The notes: generated by a model from the sequence alone, not told the origin. 55,174 nucleotides of DNA from Lentisphaeria bacterium (GCA_017456285.1 JAFTJQ010000002.1:1-55174), one strand, 5' to 3'. Shown: positions 26,025 through 35,909, numbered from the stretch's first letter. Program-made: numbers and translations.

Positions 26025-26705
26025 ATGCAAAAATCATTCAAATTCACCCTCATTGAGTTGTTGGTGGTCATTGCAATTATTGCAATCCTTGCAGGTATGT
26101 TGCTCCCCGCCCTCAACAAAGCCCGTGAAAAAGCTCGTGCAATCTCTTGTGCAAACAACCAAAAGCAACTTCTTTTGGGTATCAGATTATATGCTGATAT
26201 GAGTAATGACGTCTTCCCGACTCGCAACAACGCAAGCAATGGATACAATAACTGGTACTCTTGGCCACGCTGGCTGCATATTAACGACTTAATCGTTAAT
26301 CCGAAACTCGTCTTCTGTCCGTCAGGTCCTTCTGTTACTTTAACCGGCACAATCCATGACCAATTCGGCCTGGTTAACGAGAAATGTTACGGCATGCCTA
26401 GACTTCCCGGAGACTGGGTTGGATATTTTGATAGCGGATTGGTACATTTCGGCACAGGAACTGATACTGGCATGCTTGATTTCAAAAATATGAAAGAAAG
26501 CAAAATGATTTTGGTAGACAGTCAAACTTCTGTCGCTGCTGATGCTACCCAAACATTTCAGTGGATGCCCAAAGGAAATGCTGCCATTATCATGCGTCAC
26601 AGCAACCGTTCAAATGTTGGCTGGTCTGACGGTCACGTTGAAAGCATGACCAAAACTCAGGTTCAGGACGAATGGGACGGCGTAACTAAATTCTATGAAA
26701 TTTAA
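26025..26705 (+). CDS. Pseudopilin with H-X9-DG C-terminus (locus 2)
   Basis: 226 residues. The N-terminus [20 protein letters not shown] is almost identical in protein and DNA to the locus 1 gene over the first 110 bases, after which the two diverge. The C-terminus [19 protein letters not shown] again gives His-x9-Asp-Gly. The residue before the Phe is Lys, not Gly. AAAGGAAAAAA lies before the ATG. A strong terminator follows at once, so this gene is expected to be made in excess of the sialidase behind it. Confidence 0.88.
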   Translation: MQKSFKFTLIELLVVIAIIAILAGMLLPALNKAREKARAISCANNQKQLLLGIRLYADMSNDVFPTRNNASNGYNNWYSWPRWLHINDLIVNPKLVFCPSGPSVTLTGTIHDQFGLVNEKCYGMPRLPGDWVGYFDSGLVHFGTGTDTGMLDFKNMKESKMILVDSQTSVAADATQTFQWMPKGNAAIIMRHSNRSNVGWSDGHVESMTKTQVQDEWDGVTKFYEI

Positions 26706-26718
26706 TTAATAACTTTTG

Positions 26719-26759
26719 AATACAATCTCTTTTGCCAACAAAAGAGATTGTATTTTTTT
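26719..26759 (+). terminator. Terminator between pseudopilin and sialidase (locus 2)
   Basis: A perfect 16-bp stem (26719-26734 with 26739-26754), CCAA loop and a run of seven T. No second promoter is obvious before the sialidase start, so sialidase messenger should depend on read-through. Confidence 0.93.
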
Positions 26760-26778
26760 ATCCAATAAGGAAGAAATG

Positions 26779-28464
26779 ATGAAAAAATTTCTGGCTCTAA
26801 TTCTTTTAACAACTTCTGCTATAATTTTTGCCAAAGACTTACTTTTTAACGGGGGTAAATTGATTCCGCTTGAGAGCAATATTGTAGAAACTTCCTCAAA
26901 TCACCTCTGCTTCTGTTTCGCCCACCGATTCAGCGATGGGCAAATTCACTTCAATCACTCAAAAGGGGTTCATACTTCTTCGGAAACGACCTGCACCGAC
27001 ATCTCATTTGATAATGGGAAAACTTGGAAAAACAATGCCGGCAAAGAAATTTTTGGTATCAATGCCGGAGAAAACAGCAAAAAAGAAAAACAGTATGTTT
27101 CAATTTGGGAAAGTTTCCCCAAAAAAATTCATAATGTAACTATCAGCAAAATTGATAACAACGGTAAATTCTCCAAACGTACCCAAAAAATCGAATTCCC
27201 TTATACAACTTATTGCCACACCCATCGGGATATTTTAGTTTTGAAAAACGGCACAATGCTTTTAACTGCTTACGGTCGCCGTGAGGGAGATAAAAAAATT
27301 CACGCCTTTATTATCCGCTCAACTGATGACGGAGAGTCTTGGCACTACCACTCAATTTTAGCAGAAGACAAAGAGGGAAAAACTCCTGAAGGCCCGAATG
27401 AGGCTACCTTGGTTGAACTTGCTGACGGAACAATTTTCGGGGCATGGAGAGACGGAGGAAAACTTAAATATGCTTACAGCAATGACGAGGGCAAAACTTG
27501 GGGTGAAACTTACACTCACGATGGTTTTCCAATGGCATGTTCACCGCATGCAATTTTAACTTCGGATAATGTCCTTTTATTAGTTTCAGGCAGACCTAAT
27601 CTTTATCTTTTGGCAGACTTTACCGGCACCGGCAAAAACTTTCAGCAATACACCATTTACGAGGGCAGCACCTCAAGTTACGGTTCATTAATTGACATGG
27701 GCAATGGTGAAATTCTGCTTTTCCACGATGAAAGTGATTTCGGAGCATGGAGAAATGACGGTCCGTTTAATCGAATTTTCGCCGATCGATACAAAATTAT
27801 CAAAGATCCCTCTATCAAAACTTCCTCTGCCGACCCGAGAAGCAAAAATTTTAATGAATTTTATTCGCCTGCAACTGAAATGACTCCTGACGAAACTAAC
27901 CTTTTCGTCGGCTGGAACTATCAGCAAAATAAAAATATTAAAAATCGTATCGCTTTCGCCGAAGTCGTGAAAATAGCTGAACGCCCCTACCCGATTTTGC
28001 GAATTACCAACCACGGTGACGGAAAAATTGTCCCGTCTTCACAATGGGCTTTATTCCGCAGCAAGCCGCTCCCGAAAAATATTGACAAACTCGAAGTCGA
28101 AGTTGAAATTCGTATTCAAGAACCACACTTAACTTCTCAGCAATTTTATGTCAATGCAACCTTGCCCGACGCAGAGAATAACTGCACCCGTCAGGCAAGT
28201 TTTACCGTCGGAGCTAAAGAAGTTATCCTGAATAATCAAATCAAAAGCACAGGAAATTACGATGTCGGCTTCCACGCTTTTATTTTGAAATTGGATAAAG
28301 AAAGCAATAAATGCTCACTTTACCACAAAAACAGCGGAAAGAAACTTGGCGAAACAACTTTGAAACAGACTCCTGAAAAAACTGAAACGTTGGTACTTTT
28401 CGGAGACGGTTCAAGTGCAACTTTCGGACAAGTAGATTTGAGTTATATCGGCTGGAAATACTAA
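26779..28464 (+). CDS. Secreted sialidase-superfamily (BNR) protein, locus 2
   Basis: About 561 residues, paralogue of the locus 1 sialidase. Signal peptide MKKFLALILLTTSAIIFA. Propeller motifs SFDNGKTWK, STDDGESWHYHS and NDEGKTWGE; CHTHRDILVL carries the first-triad-type Arg; EGPNEATLVELADGTIFGAWRDG and LLLVSGRPNLYLL follow. The end is the same C-terminal beta-sandwich (VDLSYIGWKY). Start: ATG at 26776 or 26779, with AAGGAAGA just before; 26779 gives better spacing. Substrate inferred to be a sialylated or similar host glycan, not proven. Confidence 0.83.
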   Translation: MKKFLALILLTTSAIIFAKDLLFNGGKLIPLESNIVETSSNHLCFCFAHRFSDGQIHFNHSKGVHTSSETTCTDISFDNGKTWKNNAGKEIFGINAGENSKKEKQYVSIWESFPKKIHNVTISKIDNNGKFSKRTQKIEFPYTTYCHTHRDILVLKNGTMLLTAYGRREGDKKIHAFIIRSTDDGESWHYHSILAEDKEGKTPEGPNEATLVELADGTIFGAWRDGGKLKYAYSNDEGKTWGETYTHDGFPMACSPHAILTSDNVLLLVSGRPNLYLLADFTGTGKNFQQYTIYEGSTSSYGSLIDMGNGEILLFHDESDFGAWRNDGPFNRIFADRYKIIKDPSIKTSSADPRSKNFNEFYSPATEMTPDETNLFVGWNYQQNKNIKNRIAFAEVVKIAERPYPILRITNHGDGKIVPSSQWALFRSKPLPKNIDKLEVEVEIRIQEPHLTSQQFYVNATLPDAENNCTRQASFTVGAKEVILNNQIKSTGNYDVGFHAFILKLDKESNKCSLYHKNSGKKLGETTLKQTPEKTETLVLFGDGSSATFGQVDLSYIGWKY

Positions 28465-28488
28465 AAAATACAGACTGCTAAAAATCCT

Positions 28489-28530
28489 AAAATCATCCTT
28501 CCTTGCTTCACATCGGAGGATGATTTTTTT
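28489..28530. terminator. Bidirectional terminator
   Basis: AAAATCATCCTTCC (28489-28502) pairs with GGAGGATGATTTT (28515-28527) with one bulged base, followed by T on the plus strand and preceded by an A-run that serves the minus strand. It separates the convergent sialidase and GTPase operon. Confidence 0.8.
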
Positions 28531-28538
28531 GTCATGAA

Positions 28539-29456
28539 TCAATATCTTTTAAGCAATATCCAAGCGGCAACGATTCGCAGTTCGGGATTATCTGATTTCA
28601 AATATTTATTCAATTCCGTCAAGGCAAATTCAGCATCATCGGTATACAACAAAACTTGACACCACGCCTGACGATAAAGCCATGAGCGATCATTCTCAGG
28701 TAATTTATCCAGAGATTGTTTTACATCTGCAACTTTCTGAAAGGAAATTTTCCCATATTTTAGCAGTAACTCACCTGCAAGCATCCTTGCTTCAGGTGGC
28801 AAATTTGAATTTAATAACGCTTTTTGAAGTGCGGAAAATGTCTCCGGATTTTGCAACTTTTTAATGTAATAAAGTCCCCACACGCCAATTGTCGGAGTAA
28901 GTTTATTTGCCGTATGCTCGCTCAAAGAGCTAACTAAAAACGCTTCTCTCTCCCCATCATTATCATCAATAATCCAACTTGACATGTAACGCATAAGCTC
29001 ATCAGCTTCAGAATTACTTCTCAATTTTTTGAGGTAAATCAAATCCTCTTTTGAACCTTTGTAATAGAGTTTACCCAGCGTCTCCGTAGCCGAAAACTTG
29101 TCAGGCACCTCATCGAGAAATGCTCTCGCATGAATTTCTCTCAAACGTCTTTCCTTATCTGAATTCAATCTCACAAGTATTCGATTATGACCGTTACGCA
29201 AAAACTCTTGCCCGGAATATTTTTGGTCGTGCTTCAAAAAATGTTCTCTTACAGTTTCAAGTTCCAAATTCAAATCCAGAAGATATTCTGCACTATGAAT
29301 CTGCACCCACGGAGAATCATTTTCAAGTTCATCGGTCAATAATTTTTGCCAGCAATGTTTCTTTATTTGAGTATTTTCGCAAATTCGGCACTGACAGCCA
29401 CTAATAAAAATCAGTACCGACACCAAAACAATAATTCTATTTATAGACATAACCAT
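28539..29456 (-). CDS. Lipoprotein with helical repeats, last gene of GTPase operon
   Basis: 305 residues. The signal peptide ends in the lipobox FISGC with Cys21, followed by further cysteines (CQCRIC). The mature part is helical and looks like HEAT/TPR-type repeats: EARMLAGELLLKYG, LYRQAWCQVLLYTDDAEFALTELNKYL and PELRIVAAWILLKR. Such folds bind other proteins. Its start overlaps the end of the preceding GTPase gene by 20 bases, so it is translationally tied to it. It is the only predicted lipid-anchored component of the system. No enzymatic motif is seen. Confidence 0.75.
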   Translation of the reverse strand: MVMSINRIIVLVSVLIFISGCQCRICENTQIKKHCWQKLLTDELENDSPWVQIHSAEYLLDLNLELETVREHFLKHDQKYSGQEFLRNGHNRILVRLNSDKERRLREIHARAFLDEVPDKFSATETLGKLYYKGSKEDLIYLKKLRSNSEADELMRYMSSWIIDDNDGEREAFLVSSLSEHTANKLTPTIGVWGLYYIKKLQNPETFSALQKALLNSNLPPEARMLAGELLLKYGKISFQKVADVKQSLDKLPENDRSWLYRQAWCQVLLYTDDAEFALTELNKYLKSDNPELRIVAAWILLKRY

Positions 29457-31791
29457 TTCCGTCGCAACTGTAACACTTATTACTGGTAGTCCGCTTGCCG
29501 TAAGAACAGTATGAGCAACTTCTTTTGACCTTTACTTTGCCATAAGAATCGCAACTGTAACAAGTAGTTGTGTCAAGCCAGGTTCCCTTGCCATCGCAAT
29601 ATGAACAAGTCCCGTTTATATATCCTGTTTCATTGCATGGTGCACAATAGAGCCAGCCATTGCCATTACACTCCGAACATTGCAAGAAGCCAATATATCC
29701 ATAGCCATTACAAGGACCACATACATATCCATGATAGGTTGAAACCTGTCCGGTTGCACTATTGGTGACTACACCGCATCTGGCTCCATTATAAGTAGCA
29801 TCGCACTCTTTCAAAATTTTGCCATCACCCTCGCAAACTGAACAATTTTTCCAAGCAGAAATTTTTTTACTGCCATTACAGGCGGAGCAATTTTCTTCAA
29901 TGGAAGTTTCGCCTGTCCCATTACAATTCCAGCAATCAGAAGTACTTGAAACTGAACCTGATGCACCACATGAAGTACAATTAGTTCGATGCAGCCAAGT
30001 TCCCTCGGTATTACCGGCTTTGCGTTTTTTATCGAGAGTAATATATCCCGGATTCCAAACTGCTTCAGTAATATAATTTTTATCGGGATCTTTTTGCTTG
30101 TATCCCTCTTCCGTAACCCATTTTCCCTCATCGGTATGACTTATCCAATGCGGATGTTTTTTAGATGGGATACCGGCTTTCCATTCAATTTTGTCCCCGC
30201 CTGCCCAAACATAACCTTCTTCATTAGAAATCCACTTATCTGTTTCAGGGGCGGATGTCAATTTAGAGTTATTAGGGTGAATAAGACCTGCTTTCCATGC
30301 AATATTGCTGCCGCTTGTCCAGACATAACCGGGCTTACTGCAAATCCAAACGCCTTCTTTTTCGCCGGAGGTCAATAAATCATTTGCAGGATGTTTACGA
30401 TTCGGAATCCAAATTGCCACTCTTTTGCCGTTTTCTTCAACAATTTTATATCCATTTTGTTCTTTTTGACGCAAATTTGCTTCATATTGTTCTGCCAATA
30501 ATTTCACGTGCAGTTCATGCTGTTTGTGCTGATAATTTTTATATGCAACATTGCCTGCAACAACCAAAACACCCAACAAAAGAACGATAGACAAAGTAAT
30601 AAATGTCTTTTTTTTGACGGCATTAGCACGAGCTGTTTTAATTTTATTATAAAAATAATTTATTTCAGAACTTAATCGCTCTTGATTTTCTGCAATTTTT
30701 GCGGATGATTGAGCATATTTTTCAAGTTTGGTCAATGCACTATTGCAATCTTGAGCAGTAATACTTTGCATAATTTCACGAGCAGCAACTTCAAATTGCA
30801 AAATTTCTTGTGCTTCATTTGCGATATTTTCAGAAACTTCACAAGCTTTTTGCGGAGATTTAGCATTTGCCTCATGGAGCTGCTGAATAGTATCACTTAA
30901 TTCCTCTGCAATATTACATCGCTCAAAAGTATTCAACTCCAAACTATTAAAATATTTTGCATATAAATCATTTGCTTTCTGACAGAGTTTCGACGGTGCC
31001 AATCTATTTTCAATCATAGATTGTGCCACCGCTTCAAACCCCGGAGTTTTGGCAATAATCCATTCCATGAGTTCATCAAGTCCCTCTGATTCAAACCCTT
31101 GAGCAGGCACAGCCATGCCATTTTCATCAGGGACAGTCTTATTGATTGCAGAAACGGCAAAAATCGGCAAGTCATCATACAAATTCGCCACATGCGGTAA
31201 ATACTTCTGCAAGACCCCCTGATTCCCTCCGCAAGCAGCAATTTCTTCTCTGTAAACATCGGATTGCGATAAAACAATCGCCACATCTTTATTTTTTCCA
31301 TTCCTTGTAGCATAATCAATCACGCTTTTGCTTAACCACATGGTTTCGCGAGTTCGGATATTAGAGGGACTGCCATTAATAATATCACTCAAATTGACAA
31401 TAACTACCAATAAATCAGATTCCGCAATATGATCTTTAAGCACCGTTATTTCGTCGCCCCATGCACTGATTTCTTCTTCGGTGTGTTCTCCGAAAGAGAG
31501 TCGATACAATTCCCCGGCAAAGTCAAGCAATGATAATTGACACACCAATTCTTTCTGCTGACCTGTTCGATGATAAATCGACCAATCCAAGTTGCTGTTG
31601 GTGGTTGTCGCTGCCGGCCATTGTCCATTTTTCATCGCTTCCATGTGTAACTTAACAAAACCGAAAGCTCTGGAATTTTCAGGGGACATGAAGATACCCG
31701 AACTGTCCGGATTCTCATATTTGTCACCAATCGCACTTAAAAGAACAGTTTTCCCGCTTCCTTCAACCCCCACAATAGAAATTTTTCTCAT
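29437..31791 (-). CDS. Membrane GTPase with DnaJ-like zinc-finger array
   Basis: 784 residues, not a standard family. Layout: P-loop GTPase (1-250) with Walker A GVEGSGKT (8-15), Walker B LLDFAGE (88-94) and SQSD (175-178) where NKxD is expected, in the style of the 'double-GTPase' proteins of NTP-dependent conflict systems; helical/coiled region (250-390); one TM helix (395-417); two to three repeats of GYVW..G..I.WKAG (about 445-590); and a C-terminal array of about eleven CxxC(x)GxG modules (605-784) like the DnaJ zinc domain. The GTPase would be cytoplasmic and the Cys array on the far side of the membrane, if there is only one TM. Confidence 0.8.
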   Translation of the reverse strand: MRKISIVGVEGSGKTVLLSAIGDKYENPDSSGIFMSPENSRAFGFVKLHMEAMKNGQWPAATTTNSNLDWSIYHRTGQQKELVCQLSLLDFAGELYRLSFGEHTEEEISAWGDEITVLKDHIAESDLLVVIVNLSDIINGSPSNIRTRETMWLSKSVIDYATRNGKNKDVAIVLSQSDVYREEIAACGGNQGVLQKYLPHVANLYDDLPIFAVSAINKTVPDENGMAVPAQGFESEGLDELMEWIIAKTPGFEAVAQSMIENRLAPSKLCQKANDLYAKYFNSLELNTFERCNIAEELSDTIQQLHEANAKSPQKACEVSENIANEAQEILQFEVAAREIMQSITAQDCNSALTKLEKYAQSSAKIAENQERLSSEINYFYNKIKTARANAVKKKTFITLSIVLLLGVLVVAGNVAYKNYQHKQHELHVKLLAEQYEANLRQKEQNGYKIVEENGKRVAIWIPNRKHPANDLLTSGEKEGVWICSKPGYVWTSGSNIAWKAGLIHPNNSKLTSAPETDKWISNEEGYVWAGGDKIEWKAGIPSKKHPHWISHTDEGKWVTEEGYKQKDPDKNYITEAVWNPGYITLDKKRKAGNTEGTWLHRTNCTSCGASGSVSSTSDCWNCNGTGETSIEENCSACNGSKKISAWKNCSVCEGDGKILKECDATYNGARCGVVTNSATGQVSTYHGYVCGPCNGYGYIGFLQCSECNGNGWLYCAPCNETGYINGTCSYCDGKGTWLDTTTCYSCDSYGKVKVKRSCSYCSYGKRTTSNKCYSCDGNGYVYK

Positions 31792-31816
31792 GCTAATATC
31801 CTCTTGTATCGTTAAT

Positions 31817-33169
31817 TTAATTTTTAATTATTTCAGAACTATTGGTTCGCTGCTTTATAGCGTCATCTGCCTGATTATTCAAAGTTCCTGCCGCATTAGG
31901 CTTATTTTCATCATTATTTTGAGTTGGCTTATCACTTTTATCAAGGGGAGTTCCCCCCATATTAGTTTTTGTTTTTTCTTTTTCTTCCGTTTCAAGAGCT
32001 TTTTCGGAAACATAATCATTATTATTTTTTAACTTCACTTTATGTTTAGGACATAATCTTAACTCGATTTTTTCTCCCCTGCCATTACAGTAAATACAAA
32101 TTCTCCCCCGATATATTCCACTTCTCCGACACTCCTGACAGCCAATAATTGCCTCTCCACAGTCCGGACATGGTTTTTCTTTATTGTTAAAATCAATCGG
32201 GTTTTGATTATTTACGATCGGATTTATCGAATTATGCCTTGAATTGGGCTTCTTCGATGGTCGTTCAGACGGTTCTGCAGGAGCAAAAATAATATCCTCT
32301 TTCGGAGCATCCGGTTTTATGATATTTACATTTCCTTGCGGTTCACGAATCAACTTGTCATTAGTCTGAATTTGCGGTATTTCCAGGGTTTCAATTTTCA
32401 TGCTTTCGGGAGCCTCCAAGAGACCTTTAAGCCAATAACCAATTACAATACCTGTAATCAAACAACTAATTGCAATTATCAAAAACAACAAAAAAGGGCT
32501 TCCATGATTATTTTCACTGGTTCGTTCAATCGGAGTGTAATGGGAAGAAAATTTATTTTCTTTCTTCAACGAATCAGCTTTGTCTGCAGTTTGCTGCGGC
32601 ATGGGATTGGCAATTTTGCTATTGTTATTATGAATAATTGATGAGGCTTTGTAATTTACCGCAATAAGCGGAAAATTTTCACTGCCGTTAATTCTTATAA
32701 TAAGATCATTATTCGGTGCATTACTTAAGAAAGTTCCAATAAGCGATAAATCCTCTTTTTTTGAGTAATTTTTATTGAATGAAGCACCAAAATCAATAGT
32801 TGTCGGCATTGAACTACCGCCGACATAATTTACTTCAACAGGAAAAATATTGCTGGTTCCGGAAAACTCCGGCAATGCAAAAAGTTTTTTGAAGTCAATT
32901 TGCCCTGCTTGAGTTTTTTCACACTCTCCCAAAACCAAGTACAGAGCATCTCTACCTTTGGAATCTGCCTGCTTTGCAATATGAAAACGGTAAAATACCG
33001 CCTTGTTATTACACAAAAAAGCTCCGCCGAATGGAATAACATCAACCGTCGGATCAGGAAATCTCCCAATGATTCGCTTGTAGTTAATCAAATCATTATT
33101 GCTAATTTTAGTGCCATTTTGCCAACTGTACCCCTCAGTTGCAGTATACACAGCTAAATTCAACTTCAT
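31817..33169 (-). CDS. One-TM zinc-ribbon protein, GTPase partner
   Basis: 450 residues. N-terminal domain (1-175) unrecognised, with NNKAVFYRFHIAKQADSKGRD and YLVLGECE; a distant likeness to GTPase-associated N-domains is possible but not claimed. One TM helix at about 226-247, a Pro/Ser/Asn-rich stalk, then a small DnaJ-like cysteine patch (PCPDCGEAIIGCQECRRSG...CIYCNGRG, 334-364) and a charged Asn/Lys-rich tail. The layout (domain, TM, CxxC) parallels the neighbouring 784-residue GTPase, so the two may pair through their cysteine modules. The gene spacing is 25 bases on one side and 23 on the other. Confidence 0.72.
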   Translation of the reverse strand: MKLNLAVYTATEGYSWQNGTKISNNDLINYKRIIGRFPDPTVDVIPFGGAFLCNNKAVFYRFHIAKQADSKGRDALYLVLGECEKTQAGQIDFKKLFALPEFSGTSNIFPVEVNYVGGSSMPTTIDFGASFNKNYSKKEDLSLIGTFLSNAPNNDLIIRINGSENFPLIAVNYKASSIIHNNNSKIANPMPQQTADKADSLKKENKFSSHYTPIERTSENNHGSPFLLFLIIAISCLITGIVIGYWLKGLLEAPESMKIETLEIPQIQTNDKLIREPQGNVNIIKPDAPKEDIIFAPAEPSERPSKKPNSRHNSINPIVNNQNPIDFNNKEKPCPDCGEAIIGCQECRRSGIYRGRICIYCNGRGEKIELRLCPKHKVKLKNNNDYVSEKALETEEKEKTKTNMGGTPLDKSDKPTQNNDENKPNAAGTLNNQADDAIKQRTNSSEIIKN

Positions 33170-33192
33170 AATCTATTTTCTCCCCTGCTCTA

Positions 33193-34218
33193 TTAATTAA
33201 TGCTATTTCTCATCGCTTCAATAATGTCATTTGTTTCAGAGTATTTTTCAAGTTCATGCATCAACTGCAATCTTCTATGCTCAACAAAAAACATCCGCTC
33301 CTTGCGATTCCTTTTAAATCTCTGTAAGTCATTAAAAAATTTAATAATTGAGTTATTGAGATAATTTAAACGTTTTTCTGTCGGACTCAAATTAAGAATA
33401 GTGTGTTCGAAATCACGAATACCCGATTCAATAATTTCTTCATCATTATTATTATTTTTGCCACGCATCGCCATTTTGGCATTCACGAAATGCCAATTAA
33501 ATCGTGATGGCAATGCGGTGCTATTGACCTTGGCAAACTCTTTTTGCTCTTCCAAAGAAAATTCCTCAAAACAATTTACGACAATATTATCACAACGTCC
33601 CTGTAAAAATTTATTGTAAAAATCCAATTCGACTTTAGTAATCCCCTGAAGCGACTTAATTACCCAGAAAATATAATCCACCTGCGGCAAATAATCCAAT
33701 AAACTTGCATAGTGGCTTGCTCCGCCTGCGGCAGTTGCCGCCCCTAAACCGGGGGTATCTGCAATTACCAGACCGTCTTTGAGCAACTCTGACGGCATTT
33801 TGGCGTACAATATACTGGTGCTGGCATTTTCTTTCGCAGTAGCATATTTTTCAATCGCTGCCAACATCTCATCAGGAGAATCAAAAATTTCCGCTGAAGT
33901 TTCAATGGTATTTGAAAACTCAGCATTAATCTCATACTGTGAGGAATATCTGTACTCAACCGGAACTGAACTCCATGGTCGGTTGCATGCAGGAGCAACC
34001 TTGTCGCCGAAAAGAGAGGATAATAATGTCGATTTCCCGGAATTTGTCAAGCCCACAAATGCAACAACAGGTTCTCTATTTTCCTTTAGATTAAGAAGAT
34101 CTCGCAACTTGCCCTGTATCAAGCGGAAAGTTGTTGCCAATTGAGAATTTCCCTCTTTTTCATGAAAAGCAGCACTCTCTGCCAACATTATCCGATAAAT
34201 TTTAAATAAATTCTGCAT
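33193..34218 (-). CDS. Dynamin-like/Era-type GTPase A
   Basis: 341 residues. Walker A GLTNSGKST (56-64) and DTPGLG (154-159). The usual NKxD is replaced by NCFE (215-218), so nucleotide specificity may be relaxed. The last 80 residues are helical and basic (FNDLQRFKRNRKERMFFVEHRR). The pattern PVEYRYSSQYEINAEF after switch I is typical of bacterial dynamin-like proteins. No TM helix. It lies 3 bases downstream of the larger dynamin-like gene, the usual arrangement of paired bacterial dynamins. Confidence 0.82.
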   Translation of the reverse strand: MQNLFKIYRIMLAESAAFHEKEGNSQLATTFRLIQGKLRDLLNLKENREPVVAFVGLTNSGKSTLLSSLFGDKVAPACNRPWSSVPVEYRYSSQYEINAEFSNTIETSAEIFDSPDEMLAAIEKYATAKENASTSILYAKMPSELLKDGLVIADTPGLGAATAAGGASHYASLLDYLPQVDYIFWVIKSLQGITKVELDFYNKFLQGRCDNIVVNCFEEFSLEEQKEFAKVNSTALPSRFNWHFVNAKMAMRGKNNNNDEEIIESGIRDFEHTILNLSPTEKRLNYLNNSIIKFFNDLQRFKRNRKERMFFVEHRRLQLMHELEKYSETNDIIEAMRNSIN

Positions 34219-34221
34219 CGC

Positions 34222-35886
34222 CTATTTCTCCAAAACTGTATATAATTCTTTTGCTTCATTCTGAATAGTTCCCAGCATAGTATCAAGCATTTTCAATCGC
34301 TCAATATATCTTTGGTCAATCGTTCCCTTTGACTCCATGGCACTCTGCAAAGCCTGTACAGTCGGAGATATTTCCAGAATGAAATAATTTTCAAGTTCCT
34401 CCATTATTTCACAGCGTTGACCTTCCAATCCCTTTAATTGAGCTATAAAAGATTCACGCATATCTTTCACTACTCTCGGCAGCTGCTTATGCAAATCAGC
34501 TTTCACTGAAGCAACTGTGTATAAATAAATTCCGGTACCGATTAATGGGACAGCATTTAAAAGCATTAATTTCAACGTTCCGCTGGAAGTTCCGCTCATA
34601 AACATATTACGGTAAACTTCACCATTAATTGCCGCATCAACTCCGGTAAATTTCAATGGTAATTGATTAATGGCAGTCATAATATTATTTTCAAATTCTT
34701 TGAACAATGGATTCATGACATTTTCAACTAATTGAGTAAATTTTTTACAGAAAAGTTTTTTAGCATTGGTACAGTTGAAAAAACCGATAGTATCAATATA
34801 ATTGCTCATCTGCAATTCAATATAATGCATCGCATCATCGACATCCTGCAAAAGTTTATTTTCAGATTGAATCCAAACATTTTTCAATTTAGCCATCTGT
34901 TTTTTTTGCAGTTCCTCAAGGTTGATGCCTTTATCGGTAAGTGCCTCAATTTCCTTTTGCAACTCCTCTTTGCTTTTGCTCAAGGCCGCAATTTCTTCAG
35001 AAACGCCACTTTTTAATAGCTCAATCATCGGGGCAACTTTATTCATGAAGCGAAGACGCGGAATGCGATATTTCTCCTTTTCGAGAAAATCTCTGACATC
35101 CTGAAAAAGTTCCTCCATGCCGCTGTCAATCCAATTTCCCTCCAAAGCAAGTTTAGCACTGATCGGGTAAATTTTATTAACCGCAATTCCAGCGTGTGCC
35201 AAAATATTCAAATTATGTTCAATTGCATCACGCAAATCATCTTCATCAGTTTGGTCTACCCGATTGATAACAAAAAACATCTTCTGCGTATCCTGTTTGA
35301 TAATGGATTGCAGAAACTCCAATTCAGATTCTGTAATCGGCGAATAGGCTGTAATCAAAAAAATTCCAGCATCAACCATCGGCAAAAATTTATAGAGCAA
35401 GTCATCGTGATGCTGATTCAAAGATCCCTCTCCGGGGGTATCCATCAAAACTACCCCATTCGGCAATCTTTCAAAATCATCCTGCACATTGACATGACTG
35501 ACATTTAATGTGTTTCCGGGATTAAGCTGTTCAGTAATATATGATGGAATATCACTTAACGATATCTCCTGTTTTTCACCGTTAAAGAAATTTACCTCGA
35601 TTTTTTTGGAACCTTTTTGAAAGAAAGTTATCGCATTGGAAACCGGAGTTTTGCCAGTTGGAGCATAACAATCATTGCGAACCCCTAAAAGGGCGTTACA
35701 GAAAGTTGATTTCCCGCGTTTAACCATTCCCAAAACCGCCAGAGAAAACACACCGCTTGAGAGATCTTTAATTGAGCGATCAAGCATATTTACTGCAATA
35801 TCCTGTTTGCGTTCAGCGGCTATATTTTTCAAATCTTCAGCAATTTTCAAATATTGTGAATTATCTACAAATTTCAATGTATTCAT
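34222..35886 (-). CDS. Bacterial dynamin-like GTPase B
   Basis: 554 residues. G1 GMVKRGKST (53-61), switch Thr81 in APTGKTPVS, G3 DTPGEG (149-154), G4 NRVD (208-211): a complete dynamin-type G domain. A long helical stalk follows (EEIAALSKSKEELQKEIEALTDKG), with a hydrophobic patch at about 437-461 (LMLLNAVPLIGTGIYLYTVAS) that would insert in membrane like the paddle of BDLP or LeoA-type proteins. Such proteins remodel or seal membranes, and some are anti-phage or toxin-linked. It pairs with the smaller GTPase gene 3 bases downstream. Confidence 0.86.
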   Translation of the reverse strand: MNTLKFVDNSQYLKIAEDLKNIAAERKQDIAVNMLDRSIKDLSSGVFSLAVLGMVKRGKSTFCNALLGVRNDCYAPTGKTPVSNAITFFQKGSKKIEVNFFNGEKQEISLSDIPSYITEQLNPGNTLNVSHVNVQDDFERLPNGVVLMDTPGEGSLNQHHDDLLYKFLPMVDAGIFLITAYSPITESELEFLQSIIKQDTQKMFFVINRVDQTDEDDLRDAIEHNLNILAHAGIAVNKIYPISAKLALEGNWIDSGMEELFQDVRDFLEKEKYRIPRLRFMNKVAPMIELLKSGVSEEIAALSKSKEELQKEIEALTDKGINLEELQKKQMAKLKNVWIQSENKLLQDVDDAMHYIELQMSNYIDTIGFFNCTNAKKLFCKKFTQLVENVMNPLFKEFENNIMTAINQLPLKFTGVDAAINGEVYRNMFMSGTSSGTLKLMLLNAVPLIGTGIYLYTVASVKADLHKQLPRVVKDMRESFIAQLKGLEGQRCEIMEELENYFILEISPTVQALQSAMESKGTIDQRYIERLKMLDTMLGTIQNEAKELYTVLEK

Positions 35887-35909
35887 ACGTCTATATTCCC
35901 CCTCGTTAC

